Positions 1-9,012 of a DNA stretch of 64,000 nucleotides are shown piece after piece. The stretch covers positions 1,488,001-1,552,000 of the forward strand of contig CP107208.1 in NCBI GenBank assembly GCA_025758045.1, written 5' to 3'. The notes under the pieces are model-generated. The model saw only the letters and a program-made list of their open reading frames with translations, did not search any database and was not told where the DNA came from. Source of the DNA: Oscillospiraceae bacterium (GTDB taxonomy: Bacteria; Bacillota; Clostridia; Oscillospirales; Ruminococcaceae). Each line of letters opens with the position of its first letter. Positions within the stretch are counted from its first letter, which is position 1. The translations under genes were made by a program, and so were the position numbers.

Positions 1-1219
<1,219 letters not shown>

Positions 1220-1257
1220 GATTGTACGCTCCTTTTGCAATTGCACAAAAATGCAAT

Positions 1258-1298
1258 AAAAAATGCTCCATCCCTCGCTTACAAAAGGGATGAAGCAT
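1258..1298 (-). terminator. T-box terminator hairpin of thrS
   Basis: On the minus strand GCTTCATCCC pairs with GGGATGGAGC around a short loop and is followed by ATTTTTTATT. This is the terminator alternative of the T-box switch; its 5' arm overlaps the antiterminator. Confidence 0.88.
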
Positions 1299-1525
1299 GC
1301 AGCTCCACGGTTCCACCCAGATTGCGCTTCTATATAAGGTAAGCGCCGCTCGTGCCGGCTGTAACGGGCCGTACCCGGCGGAGGTTCGCCCCCGCGCTCG
1401 GCAGTGGTAAGAACGCAGCTGCGCACAAAACCGCTTGCACCACGCGGGTCTGCCGCGGCGGTTCTCTCTTGTGTGGCTGGGGTGCGTTCCGTTTGTCTGC
1501 CTCATGGCTTTGTCAGGATGAAGAT
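1260..1525 (-). promoter_or_regulatory. T-box leader of thrS
   Basis: Read on the minus strand, the leader carries the near-invariant T-box sequence TGGGTGGAACCGTGGA (1304-1319). It lies immediately upstream of a terminator hairpin (1263-1298) followed by a U-run. This arrangement, directly ahead of an aminoacyl-tRNA synthetase gene, is the classic tRNA-sensing antitermination switch. The specifier is expected to be a Thr codon (ACC), but I could not assign its loop with certainty. Confidence 0.93.
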
Positions 1526-1531
1526 AGTTTA

Positions 1532-1560
1532 TTTATAGCACAAGATTTAGGGGAAGTCAA
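1532..1560 (-). promoter_or_regulatory. Promoter of thrS
   Basis: Minus strand: -35 TTGACT (1555-1560), 17-bp spacer, -10 TATAAA (1532-1537). This places the transcript start near 1525, just upstream of the T-box stem I region. Confidence 0.75.
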
Positions 1561-1650
1561 GAGGGAAAACGGTGAAAATGCAGGTTTGAAATGCGGTGGG
1601 AAACATGGTATTATTAAAAATAAGATTGCAAAAGAAAACGGAGAGCCGAC

Positions 1651-2775
1651 ATGGAAACGACATTTACCCGCACAGATACTAAGGTCATCAAGGGTGTGGC
1701 CGTGCTGCTGATGCTGATGCACCACCTGTTTTATTTCCCGGATAACCGCCCTTACTCCATGCCGGAGGTACGGCAGACCCTGCCGAACTTTATGGGCCAG
1801 GGGCTGGAAACGATGCTGGGCATCTTTGGCGTCATCTGCGTGCCGATCTTTTTCTTTTTGGCGGGGTACGGCTTGTACCTGCAGACCCGGCGGGACGGCT
1901 TCCGGTTGGAAAAGCGCATCCTGGCGGTGTATACGCAGTATTGGAAGATTTTTTTCATCTTTATCCCCATTGGGTTCCTGTTTTTCCGCCACCAGAGCGA
2001 TTATTGCAAGGCGACGGCTTACTGCCATGTATTTGAGCAGCGGGGCATGCAGGAGCTGTTCTCGGCACTGTTCTGCCTGAAAACACCGTACAACTACGAA
2101 TGGTGGTTCCTGCGTGGGTATGTGGTTTTTCTGGTGCTTGGGTATGTGTACCTGCGGCTGACCGAGAAAATACGGAACTTCTGGGTGGAGCTTGTCGTTG
2201 TACTGGCGGTGAATTTTTACGGCGGAAATCTGCTGCAATTTTTGATGAACGCCGGGCTGCTGCCGCAGGATGGGCCGTTCCTGGGCCTTGCGGCCAGCCA
2301 TTGGAACGGCGCGCTGGTGCTGGTGGGCATTGTGTTTGCCAAGTACGGGGTGCTGGACAAGTGGAAGGCGCGCAGCGTGGAAAAATATACGGCGCTGACC
2401 AACCTGCTGTTCTCGCTGACCATCATCGTGGGCTGCTTCTTCCTGCGGCTGGGCGATATGAGCATGAACTACGACGCTATTTTGGCGCCGCTGTTCGTGC
2501 TGGCGGTGGTAACGCTGCTGCATCTGGCCGCGCCGCTGTATAAGGCTGCCGCTTTTGTGGGGCGCTACAGCACCAGCCTGTGGCTGATCCACACCTTCTA
2601 CCTGTACTATTATGAGCCGGCGGCAAAGCTGACCCATATCTCCGGCAACCTTTGGGTAGACTACGTGATTTTGGTGGTGATGACGCTGGTGAGTGCAATT
2701 GCCGTAGAGTGGTTTTGGAAGTGTGTGCCGGTGCAAAAGCTGAGCGGTTTGCTGATGAAAGAAAAGGCTGTGTGA
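1651..2775 (+). CDS. Membrane acyltransferase, family 3
   Basis: A 374-residue polytopic protein with about ten hydrophobic segments, matching the acyltransferase-3 (OafA/WecH-like) family. These enzymes move acetyl or similar acyl groups onto extracellular sugars or cell-wall glycans. Near the N-terminus DTKVIKGVAVLLMLMHHLF contains the family's LR/KGxAxxxM(h)HH-like block, with the conserved histidine in TM1. GGAGAG precedes the ATG. It stands alone between thrS and the amino-acid transporter, so its substrate cannot be inferred from context. Confidence 0.85.
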   Translation: METTFTRTDTKVIKGVAVLLMLMHHLFYFPDNRPYSMPEVRQTLPNFMGQGLETMLGIFGVICVPIFFFLAGYGLYLQTRRDGFRLEKRILAVYTQYWKIFFIFIPIGFLFFRHQSDYCKATAYCHVFEQRGMQELFSALFCLKTPYNYEWWFLRGYVVFLVLGYVYLRLTEKIRNFWVELVVVLAVNFYGGNLLQFLMNAGLLPQDGPFLGLAASHWNGALVLVGIVFAKYGVLDKWKARSVEKYTALTNLLFSLTIIVGCFFLRLGDMSMNYDAILAPLFVLAVVTLLHLAAPLYKAAAFVGRYSTSLWLIHTFYLYYYEPAAKLTHISGNLWVDYVILVVMTLVSAIAVEWFWKCVPVQKLSGLLMKEKAV

Positions 2776-2786
2776 ACTGAGAACGC

Positions 2787-2814
2787 GAAGGCCCCCTCTT
2801 GGGGGCTTTTCTGT
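2787..2814 (+). terminator. Terminator after acyltransferase gene
   Basis: AGGCCCCC, a TCTT loop and GGGGGCTTTT form a GC-rich stem with a short T-run 12 bp beyond the stop codon. Confidence 0.85.
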
Positions 2815-2894
2815 TTCTCACCGCTAAATTGCACAAAAAGTGGGGGCACGGGGGGCGCGGGCGGCAGTAATGTGCCAAAATTTGATTTTATACA

Positions 2895-2923
2895 TTGACT
2901 TTACATATTTATGCAACTATACT
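2895..2923 (+). promoter_or_regulatory. Promoter of amino-acid transporter operon
   Basis: -35 TTGACT (2895-2900), 17-bp spacer, -10 TATACT (2918-2923), about 60 bp upstream of the binding-protein start codon. Confidence 0.8.
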
Positions 2924-2981
2924 GGATACATACCAAGTGAGGGCTTGGGAATTTATTGAATAAGATTCGAGGGAATATACC

Positions 2982-3836
2982 ATGAAAAAACTGACTGCTC
3001 TTTTGATGGGCACCGCTATGGTGCTCAGCCTGGCCGCCTGCGGCGGCTCCGCTTCCTCTGCTGCTTCTTCTGAGGCTGCCTCCAGCGAGGCTGCTTCTTC
3101 CGAGGAGACCAGCGAGGCTGCTTCTGAGGAAACTACCGACGAGGCTGCCGGCGAAGTGACCACCGTCAACGCCGGCAAGCTGACCATGTCCACCAACGCC
3201 GCTTTCCCCCCGTATGAGATGACCACCGACAGTGGTGATCTCGAGGGTATCGACATTGAGGTCGCCGGCGCCATTGCTGAAAAGCTGGGCCTGGAGCTGC
3301 AGGTCGACGACATGGACTTCGACGCGGCCCTGCTGGCTACCCAGAGCGGCAAGAGCGACATGGTCATGGCCGGCGTTACCGTTACCGACGAGCGCCAGAA
3401 GGTCATGGACTTCTCCGACACCTACGCCGAGGGCATCCAGTCCATCATCGTGCCCGAGGATTCTGACATTGCTTCCGCTGACGATCTGGCCGGCAAGATC
3501 ATCGGCACCCAGCGCGGCACCACCGGTTACATCTACTGCACCGACGACTTCGGCGAGGACAGCGTCGTTGCTTACGATGACGGTCTGACCGCTGTGCAGG
3601 CCCTGAACAACGGCCAGGTCGACGCTGTTGTTATCGACAACGCCCCCGCCAAGGAGTTCGTGGCTGCCAACCCCGGCCTGAAGATCCTGGATGCCGCTTA
3701 TGCCCAGGAAGATTACGCCATCGGCGTGGCCAAGGGCAACACCGAGCTGCTGAACGCCATCAACGGCGCCCTGGAAGAGCTGCAGGCTGACGGCACCCTG
3801 CAGAGCATCGTTGACAAATACATCAAGGCAGAGTAA
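2982..3836 (+). CDS. Amino-acid ABC transporter substrate-binding lipoprotein
   Basis: A 284-residue family 3 solute-binding protein for polar or basic amino acids. It has a lipoprotein signal peptide ending LSLAAC, with the lipidated Cys at residue 20. A low-complexity Ser/Ala/Glu linker (about residues 22-60) would hold it off the membrane. The bilobed domain then starts at TMSTNAAFPPYEM and includes GIDIEVAGAIAEKLG, MAGVTVTDERQKVMDFSDTY and IIGTQRGTTGY, all typical of the family. It delivers its ligand to the permease/ATPase encoded downstream. Specificity (Arg, Gln, Cys and so on) cannot be read from the sequence. Confidence 0.95.
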   Translation: MKKLTALLMGTAMVLSLAACGGSASSAASSEAASSEAASSEETSEAASEETTDEAAGEVTTVNAGKLTMSTNAAFPPYEMTTDSGDLEGIDIEVAGAIAEKLGLELQVDDMDFDAALLATQSGKSDMVMAGVTVTDERQKVMDFSDTYAEGIQSIIVPEDSDIASADDLAGKIIGTQRGTTGYIYCTDDFGEDSVVAYDDGLTAVQALNNGQVDAVVIDNAPAKEFVAANPGLKILDAAYAQEDYAIGVAKGNTELLNAINGALEELQADGTLQSIVDKYIKAE

Positions 3837-3878
3837 AATCTGACGTAGGGGCGTTTGAACACTTACTGTCCGAGGAAG

Positions 3879-3914
3879 GGCACGCCGGGAGCACCGGCGC
3901 GCCTTTTGTTTGTT
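3879..3914 (+). terminator. Hairpin terminator after binding-protein gene
   Basis: GGCACGCCGG pairs with CCGGCGCGCC (3894-3903) around GAGCA, followed by TTTTGTTTGTT. As it sits between the binding protein and permease genes it may set a higher yield of binding protein than of membrane parts. Confidence 0.8.
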
Positions 3915-4078
3915 AGGGTGTATCTGAAAAGTCCTCAGCGCTGTTCAATTCTACTAAAAAGCACATCTGCTGCGTTGCTCATCCTTGCAATACATCCAGT
4001 ATTGCAGCGGATTCGCGCCTTGCAGCTGTTGCTTTTCAGCGAATTTTCCAGCACTTTTGACTTATCAGATACACCCTA
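3914..4078. mobile_element. MITE-like 165-bp palindrome
   Basis: Ends are inverted copies: TAGGGTGTATCTGA at the left, and the same sequence inverted (TCAGATACACCCTA) at the right. The interior is also loosely self-complementary. No ORF of substance. The flanking TA on both sides could be a target duplication, as made by IS630/Tc1-like transposases, but no transposase is in the window. It is inserted between the binding-protein and permease genes of one transport operon. Confidence 0.65.
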
Positions 4079-4125
4079 GGAACCCGTAAAAGATCACCGG
4101 CGCGGCCGGGAAAGGTTGTGGTGCG

Positions 4126-4893
4126 ATGGAAGCACAGTTTGAAATGCTTTCAGAAATGGCAAAAAACGGCGATAAGCTGAACTTTGGACAGGATTTCTTT
4201 GTGAAATTCTACCAGGCGTTTTTGTATTCTGACCGCTGGCAGCAGTATTTTAAGGGCGTGGGTACCACGCTGTTGGTAACAGCCATTGCGCTGGTACTGG
4301 GCGTTGTGCTGGGCGCCATCGTGGCTATGGTCCGCGTGGGTCATGCCCAGCAGAAACCCCACCACCGCAACCCGATCCTGGGTGTGCTGAACGCCGTGTG
4401 CCAGGTGTATGTCACGGTCATCCGCGGCACGCCTATGATGGTGCAGCTGCTCATCATGAGCATGGTCATCTTTGCCAGCAGCCGCAACTTTACCATGGTC
4501 GGCGCACTGGCGCTGGGCATCAACTCCGGCGCGTATGTGTCGGAGGTCATCCGCGGCGGCCTGATGGCGGTGGACCCCGGCCAGATGGAAGCCGGGCGCA
4601 GCCTGGGCCTGAATTACATGACCACGATGTTTGAAATCATCATTCCCCAGGCAATCCGGTCCATTTTGCCGTCTTTGGGCAACGAGTTCATCATGCTGCT
4701 GAAGGATTCCTCGCTGATCACGGTCATCGGCGGCAAGGAGCTGCTGTATGCGGCCCAGGGCGTTATGAACCGTACCTACGAAGCCATGTTCCCGCTGCTG
4801 GGCGTTGCCGCCATCTATCTGGTGCTGGTCATGCTGTTCAGCGCGCTGCTGGCAAAATTTGAGAGGAGGCTGGCACAAAGTGATCGACGTTAA
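4126..4893 (+). CDS. Amino-acid ABC transporter permease
   Basis: A 255-residue inner-membrane subunit of the HisM/GlnP type that forms the translocation path for the amino acid delivered by the upstream binding protein. After a 45-residue N-terminal extension come about five transmembrane segments, and the EAA-type cytoplasmic loop EAGRSLGLNYMTTMFEIIIPQAIRSILPSLGNE that docks on the ATPase. VTVIRGTPMMVQL is a family hallmark. The last 14 bases overlap the ATPase gene, so the two are translationally coupled. Confidence 0.95.
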   Translation: MEAQFEMLSEMAKNGDKLNFGQDFFVKFYQAFLYSDRWQQYFKGVGTTLLVTAIALVLGVVLGAIVAMVRVGHAQQKPHHRNPILGVLNAVCQVYVTVIRGTPMMVQLLIMSMVIFASSRNFTMVGALALGINSGAYVSEVIRGGLMAVDPGQMEAGRSLGLNYMTTMFEIIIPQAIRSILPSLGNEFIMLLKDSSLITVIGGKELLYAAQGVMNRTYEAMFPLLGVAAIYLVLVMLFSALLAKFERRLAQSDRR

Positions 4894-5596
4894 AGGACTG
4901 AAAAAGAATTACGGCGGTCTGCAGGTGCTGAAAGGCGTAGACCTGACCATTGACAAAGGCGACTGCGTGGTACTGGTCGGCCCCTCCGGCTGCGGCAAAT
5001 CCACGTTCCTGCGCTGCCTGAACCGGCTGGAAGAGCCGGACGGCGGCAAGGTCATCTTCAACGGCAAAGCTGTGACCGACCACGACATTGACCATGTGCG
5101 CCAGAAGATGGGCATGGTGTTCCAGCATTTCAACCTGTTCCCCCACCTGACGGTGAAAAAGAACATCACGCTGGCCCCGGTCAAGCTGGGCCTGATGAAG
5201 CAGGCCGAAGCTGACGCCAAGGCGATGGAGCTGCTGGAGCGCATCGGCCTGGCCGACAAGGCCGACACCTACCCGAACATGCTTTCCGGCGGGCAGAAGC
5301 AGCGCATTGCCATTGTGCGTGCGCTGGCTATGAACCCCGACGTGCTGCTGTTCGACGAGCCGACCTCGGCCCTTGACCCCGAGATGGTGGGCGAGGTGCT
5401 GGAGCTGATGAAGGAACTGGCCCGCAGCGGTATGACGATGGTGTGTGTGACCCACGAGATGGGGTTTGCCCGCGAGGTGGCGAGCCGTGTGATTTTTATT
5501 GACGAAGGCGTCGTCAAGGTCGACAAACCGCCGAAGGAGTTTTTTGCCAACCCGGAAAACGAGCGGTTGAAGGCGTTTTTGTCGAAGGTTTTGTAA
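4880..5596 (+). CDS. Amino-acid ABC transporter ATP-binding protein
   Basis: A 238-residue ATPase of the GlnQ/HisP type that powers the importer. Walker A is GPSGCGKST, the Q-loop FQHFNLFPHLT, the signature LSGGQKQR and Walker B VLLFDEPTSALD, with the switch His in CVTHEMGFA. I start it at the GTG at 4880, which has GAGGAGG seven to twelve bases upstream and gives the family N-terminus VIDVKGLKKNYG. An upstream ATG at 4805 would add a non-homologous stretch inside the permease gene. Confidence 0.95.
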   Translation: MIDVKGLKKNYGGLQVLKGVDLTIDKGDCVVLVGPSGCGKSTFLRCLNRLEEPDGGKVIFNGKAVTDHDIDHVRQKMGMVFQHFNLFPHLTVKKNITLAPVKLGLMKQAEADAKAMELLERIGLADKADTYPNMLSGGQKQRIAIVRALAMNPDVLLFDEPTSALDPEMVGEVLELMKELARSGMTMVCVTHEMGFAREVASRVIFIDEGVVKVDKPPKEFFANPENERLKAFLSKVL

Positions 5597-5621
5597 GTTT
5601 AGTTTTTATATTGTGTTTTAT

Positions 5622-5654
5622 GTGGTTCGCCATTTTGTGGTGAGCCACTTTTTT
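5622..5654 (+). terminator. Terminator of amino-acid transporter operon
   Basis: GTGGTTCGCC pairs (two G-U) with GGTGAGCCAC and is followed by TTTTTT. Confidence 0.8.
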
Positions 5655-5668
5655 AATGGGCGGAAAGG

Positions 5669-5742
5669 GAAATCACAAAAAAGGCAGGCTTAATGGAAGT
5701 ATGCCATTATAAAAGGCCCTGCCGCAAGGTGGGCAGGGCCGG
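5669..5742 (-). terminator. Repeat-type terminator of pts operon
   Basis: On the minus strand GGCCCTGCC (loop with CCTTGCGG) GGCAGGGCC is followed by TTTTATAATGG, then a remnant of the CCTTTTTTGTGA hairpin. It is a short copy (hairpins P0 and part of P1) of the structured repeat described at 32166 and ends the ptsI transcript. Confidence 0.75.
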
Positions 5743-5765
5743 GGGATGCTATTAAAATTTAAATC

Positions 5766-7445
5766 TTACCGCGCGGTATAATCGGCATCCAGTTCAGCCA
5801 TGAGGCGTTCGGCGCTTTCGCGGGTGTCGGTCATGCGGACAGCGTTGCGCAGCGGCAGCACAGCGCGGGGGGTGACGGAGAGCTCGTCCAGGCCCATGGC
5901 CAGGAAAGTCTCGGTCAGGGCCAGGTCAGCGCCCAGCTCGCCGCAGATGCCGACCCAGATGCCGTTCTTGTGGGCGTTCTCGGTGACCAGCTTGATCAGG
6001 CGCAGCACGGCGGGATGGTGCGGGTCGTAGAAGCGGCCCAGGTCGTTGTTCTGGCGGTCGCAGGCCAGGGTGTACTGGGTCAGGTCGTTGGTGCCGATGC
6101 TGAAGAAGTCGACTTCCTTGGCCAGACGGTCGCTGTTGATGGCGGCGGCCGGGGTCTCGATCATGATGCCGATCTGCACGTCCTCGCTGTAGGGGATGCC
6201 CTCATGCTTGAGGTCGCGCTTGACTTCCTCGCACAGCTTCTTGGCTTCCCGCACTTCCCACACGCTGGTGACCATGGGGAACATGATGCCCAGCTTGCCG
6301 TAGGCAGAGGCGCGGAACAGGGCGCGCAGCTGGGTGCGGAAGATCTCCGGGCGGGTCAGGCAGATGCGCAGGGCGCGCATGCCCATGGCGGGGTTGTCCT
6401 CTTTGGGCAGGTCAAAGTAGCCGATCTGCTTGTCGGCGCCGATGTCCAGCGTGCGGATGATGACCTCTTTGCCATCCATGTCGGACAAGACATGCTTGTA
6501 GGCCTCGAACTGCTCGTCCTCGGTGGGGAAGGTGGAGGAGTTCAGATAGAGGAACTCGCTGCGGAACAGGCCGATGCCGCCGCCGTCGTTGACCTGTACG
6601 GCGTGGACGTCCTCGGGCGAGCCGATGTTGCAGTAGATGCGGACGGTCTTGCCGTCCTTGGTCACGTTGGGCTGGCCCTTCAGGGTCTCCAGCAGGCGCT
6701 GCAGGCGCTGCTGCTCCTCACGCTTCTTCAGCAGGCGGTCGCGGGTGTCGTCATCGGGGTCGATGACCAGTGCGCCGGTGCTGCCGTCGGCGATGGCCTG
6801 GCGGCCTTCGTACTCAGGCTTGAGGGCGTCGCCCACGCCGACGATGGCGGGGATGCCCATGGTGCGGGCCAGGATGGCGGTGTGGCTGGAGCCGGAACCG
6901 CCTGCCGTGATGAAGCCCAAAATCTTGGACTTGTCCAGCTGGATGGTCTCGGAGGGAGCCAGGTCGTCGGCGGCCAGCAGGACCGGCACGTCGGAGGCGA
7001 TGCCGCCCTGCACCACACCGCACAGGATGCTGAGGATGCGCTGGCTGACGTCCTTGACGTCGGCGGCGCGGGCCTGCATGTAGGCATCGTCCATGGAGGC
7101 GAACATCTCGGCAAACTGCTCGGCGGTGTCGGAGACGGCGGCCTCGGCGTTCATCTTCTGGTTGGTGATGCGGTCCTCGATGGCTTCCTCGTAGTCCAGG
7201 TCCTCGGCCATCATCTGGTGGGTCTCAAACAGCATGGCGGCTTCGTCGCCGGCCTCGGCGCGGGCCTGCTCGGCCAGCTGGCCCAACTGCTCCACGGCGC
7301 CGGTCTGGGCGCCCTTGAAACGATGCCACTCGGCATCGGTATCTTCTACGGTATAGCGCTTGATCTCGGCGGTGGCGCGGCGATAGTAGTACAGCGGGCC
7401 TACGCCCACGCCGGCGGAAACGCCCTTGCCCTGAATGGTGATCAT
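5766..7445 (-). CDS. ptsI: PTS enzyme I (phosphoenolpyruvate-protein phosphotransferase)
   Basis: Takes phosphate from phosphoenolpyruvate and passes it to HPr, the first step of sugar import by the PTS in the cytosol. At 559 residues it is the usual length. The phosphohistidine is His188 in GGSGSSHTAI. The C-terminal PEP-binding barrel shows GIGLFRSEFLYL, EVIIRTLDIGADKQ, GMRALRICL, PMVTSVWEVREA, GIMIETPAA, FFSIGTNDLTQYTLACDR and the active-site Cys region GICGELG. ATG at 7445 follows GGGAGG. It lies 91 bp downstream of ptsH in the same direction. Confidence 0.98.
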   Translation of the reverse strand: MITIQGKGVSAGVGVGPLYYYRRATAEIKRYTVEDTDAEWHRFKGAQTGAVEQLGQLAEQARAEAGDEAAMLFETHQMMAEDLDYEEAIEDRITNQKMNAEAAVSDTAEQFAEMFASMDDAYMQARAADVKDVSQRILSILCGVVQGGIASDVPVLLAADDLAPSETIQLDKSKILGFITAGGSGSSHTAILARTMGIPAIVGVGDALKPEYEGRQAIADGSTGALVIDPDDDTRDRLLKKREEQQRLQRLLETLKGQPNVTKDGKTVRIYCNIGSPEDVHAVQVNDGGGIGLFRSEFLYLNSSTFPTEDEQFEAYKHVLSDMDGKEVIIRTLDIGADKQIGYFDLPKEDNPAMGMRALRICLTRPEIFRTQLRALFRASAYGKLGIMFPMVTSVWEVREAKKLCEEVKRDLKHEGIPYSEDVQIGIMIETPAAAINSDRLAKEVDFFSIGTNDLTQYTLACDRQNNDLGRFYDPHHPAVLRLIKLVTENAHKNGIWVGICGELGADLALTETFLAMGLDELSVTPRAVLPLRNAVRMTDTRESAERLMAELDADYTAR

Positions 7446-7536
7446 CGTGCAAAATCCTCCCTTTTCATGTAGGATGCGAAAAAAGCCGCGGCCTCCGTTT
7501 GGTTGGGGCTGCCGCGGCCGGGTGGTGCAATAAGGT

Positions 7537-7797
7537 TTACAGATGCTCGGAGAAGAACTTCTCCATGGCGGGGGCAGCGGTGTCCTCGTCAGCGCCCTCG
7601 ATGCGGACGGTAACGGTATCGCCGCACTTGATGCCCATGCCCATCAGGGCCATCAGGCGGGTGGCGTCAACGGACTTGCCGTTCTTGTCCACGATGGTAA
7701 CGGTGCTCTGGCAGGACTTGGCCTCTTTGGCCAGCATGCCGGCGGGACGGGCGTGGATGCCAACGGGCTCTTTGATCGTATAGACGAATTCTTTCAT
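7537..7797 (-). CDS. ptsH: Phosphocarrier protein HPr
   Basis: An 86-residue phosphocarrier linking enzyme I to the sugar permeases. The catalytic His15 is in GIHARPAG. The region that in Bacillus HPr carries the regulatory Ser46 (KSIMGVMSLGI) reads TRLMALMGMGI here; after allowing one extra loop residue, Arg aligns with Ser46, with Thr46 just before it. Classical HPr kinase control therefore cannot be assumed. Strong AGGAGG ahead of the ATG. First gene of ptsH-ptsI. Confidence 0.96.
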   Translation of the reverse strand: MKEFVYTIKEPVGIHARPAGMLAKEAKSCQSTVTIVDKNGKSVDATRLMALMGMGIKCGDTVTVRIEGADEDTAAPAMEKFFSEHL

Positions 7798-7857
7798 TTC
7801 GGTTTCCTCCTAATTCTCCGCGAAATCAGGGCGGAGCTTCTCCATTAAGTCGTTATA

Positions 7858-7886
7858 ATAATAACACACTGCGGCGTGAGCGTCAA
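7858..7886 (-). promoter_or_regulatory. Promoter of ptsH-ptsI
   Basis: Minus strand: -35 TTGACG (7881-7886), 17-bp spacer, -10 TATTAT (7858-7863). No cre-like operator was recognised nearby. Confidence 0.75.
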
Positions 7887-8020
7887 CCGAAAACAGAGCA
7901 TTTATCGTCGTACATTTTGGCGATTTGTGCGTAAAATATGCGGTTGAGGATGGGCGGATTCTCCATGCGGGTACAACAAGGGATACGGGTGGGGCGCTGG
8001 CTGTATATATGCTGTTTGGG

Positions 8021-8812
8021 TCACATATATGCCAAAAGGGTACGCAGCACGTCCTCGGGCCGGGGCGTGTGCAGCGGGTAGCGGGCGCGCAGGGCGGGGG
8101 CGGCGCTGTCCATGATGTAGGGCGTGCCCACCAGGTCCAGCATGGCGGTGTCGTTGAAGTTATCGCCAAAGGCCATGACCTCGGCGGGGGTGATGCCCAG
8201 CGTTTTGCAAAGCAGCGCCACGCCGGTGCCCTTGTTGGCCAGGGTGGTGTCGATCCAGTACGGCCCGGCCACGGCGGCATTGGCCTGCTGCCAGCGGGGG
8301 ATGAAGCGGTCAACGTACTTTTCCACGCCCTCGTGCAGATAGACGCTGACCTTGACGATGTCCTCGGGAATCTCGGCAGGGTCGTGGATGAATTTGTACT
8401 TGTTGCCGATGAATTTTACGCGGTCCGCCATCCCTAAGCCGCGGGACATCAGATAGCCGCAGCACTGGCCGGAGAGCATGACCTCGCCCTGACCGTCGCA
8501 GCGGTTCCACATGTCCCAGGCGATCTCCTCGGCCAGGGCGCGGGGCATGGGGGTCTTGCCGATGCACTGCTCGTTTTTGTACAGCACGCCGCCGTTTTCG
8601 CACAGGAAAACGCAGCAGTCGGCTACCGGCTCAAACAGTTTGCGCAGGCTGGTGTACTGCCGCCCCGACGCCGGGCAGAACAGGATGCCCCGGGCGGAGA
8701 GAGCTTTGATCTGGGAGAGGATTTCCGCTTTCAGCGTCTTTTTGCCGTATTGCAGCAGCGTGCCGTCGATGTCGCTGCAGATGAGTTTGATGTTGGTGGG
8801 GGTGATGGGCAT
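8021..8812 (-). CDS. HAD-superfamily (Cof-type) phosphatase
   Basis: A 263-residue sugar-phosphate-type phosphatase of the Cof/YidA group. Motif I is ICSDIDGTLL with the nucleophilic Asp, the cap region follows GRQYTSLRKLFE, and motifs III/IV are NKGTGVALL and VMAFGDNFNDTAML. I use the second Met (8812), which has AAGGAG eight bases upstream; the longer frame to 8851 begins with a low-complexity HTPHTARRP stretch. A MITE copy lies just upstream (8847-8925). The substrate is unknown. Confidence 0.9.
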   Translation of the reverse strand: MPITPTNIKLICSDIDGTLLQYGKKTLKAEILSQIKALSARGILFCPASGRQYTSLRKLFEPVADCCVFLCENGGVLYKNEQCIGKTPMPRALAEEIAWDMWNRCDGQGEVMLSGQCCGYLMSRGLGMADRVKFIGNKYKFIHDPAEIPEDIVKVSVYLHEGVEKYVDRFIPRWQQANAAVAGPYWIDTTLANKGTGVALLCKTLGITPAEVMAFGDNFNDTAMLDLVGTPYIMDSAAPALRARYPLHTPRPEDVLRTLLAYM

Positions 8813-8846
8813 AATGGGTCTCCTTGCGGTGTGAGGGGTATGATAG

Positions 8847-8925
8847 GGCAATACCGCATAATTCTAAGTGCCGAAGCTGCCGGAGCGGTGCTTAAGCCGT
8901 CAGGCGGGAATTGTGCGGTGTTGCC
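8847..8925. mobile_element. MITE-like element, short copy (TIR GGCAAYACCGCA)
   Basis: 79 bp with imperfect inverted ends GGCAATACCGCATAATTC and GAATTGTGCGGTGTTGCC (16 of 18 complementary). ATAG flanks both sides as a possible target duplication. Same family as the copy at 13926 and fragments at 9511 and 22274. Confidence 0.7.
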
Positions 8926-9012
8926 ATAGGGATATTGTAGCACAGGGGTGCAGGCTTTGCAATTTTAAGGGCGGAGGTGTATGATGGAGAAAAGCAATCA
9001 GGAGGGGCTGTT

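Noticed and set aside
3855..4079. 74-codon frame between binding protein and permease
   Set aside because: It spans the terminator hairpin and the MITE-like palindrome and has no ribosome site.
5970..7472. 500-codon plus-strand frame opposite ptsI, and similar long frames opposite thrS, the P-type ATPase (12030-13517), the transketolases, uraA (15044-16723), prfC (29635-31383) and the AAA+ gene (28068-29462)
   Set aside because: All lie wholly antisense to well-supported enzymes and encode His/Gln/Val-rich sequence without motifs.
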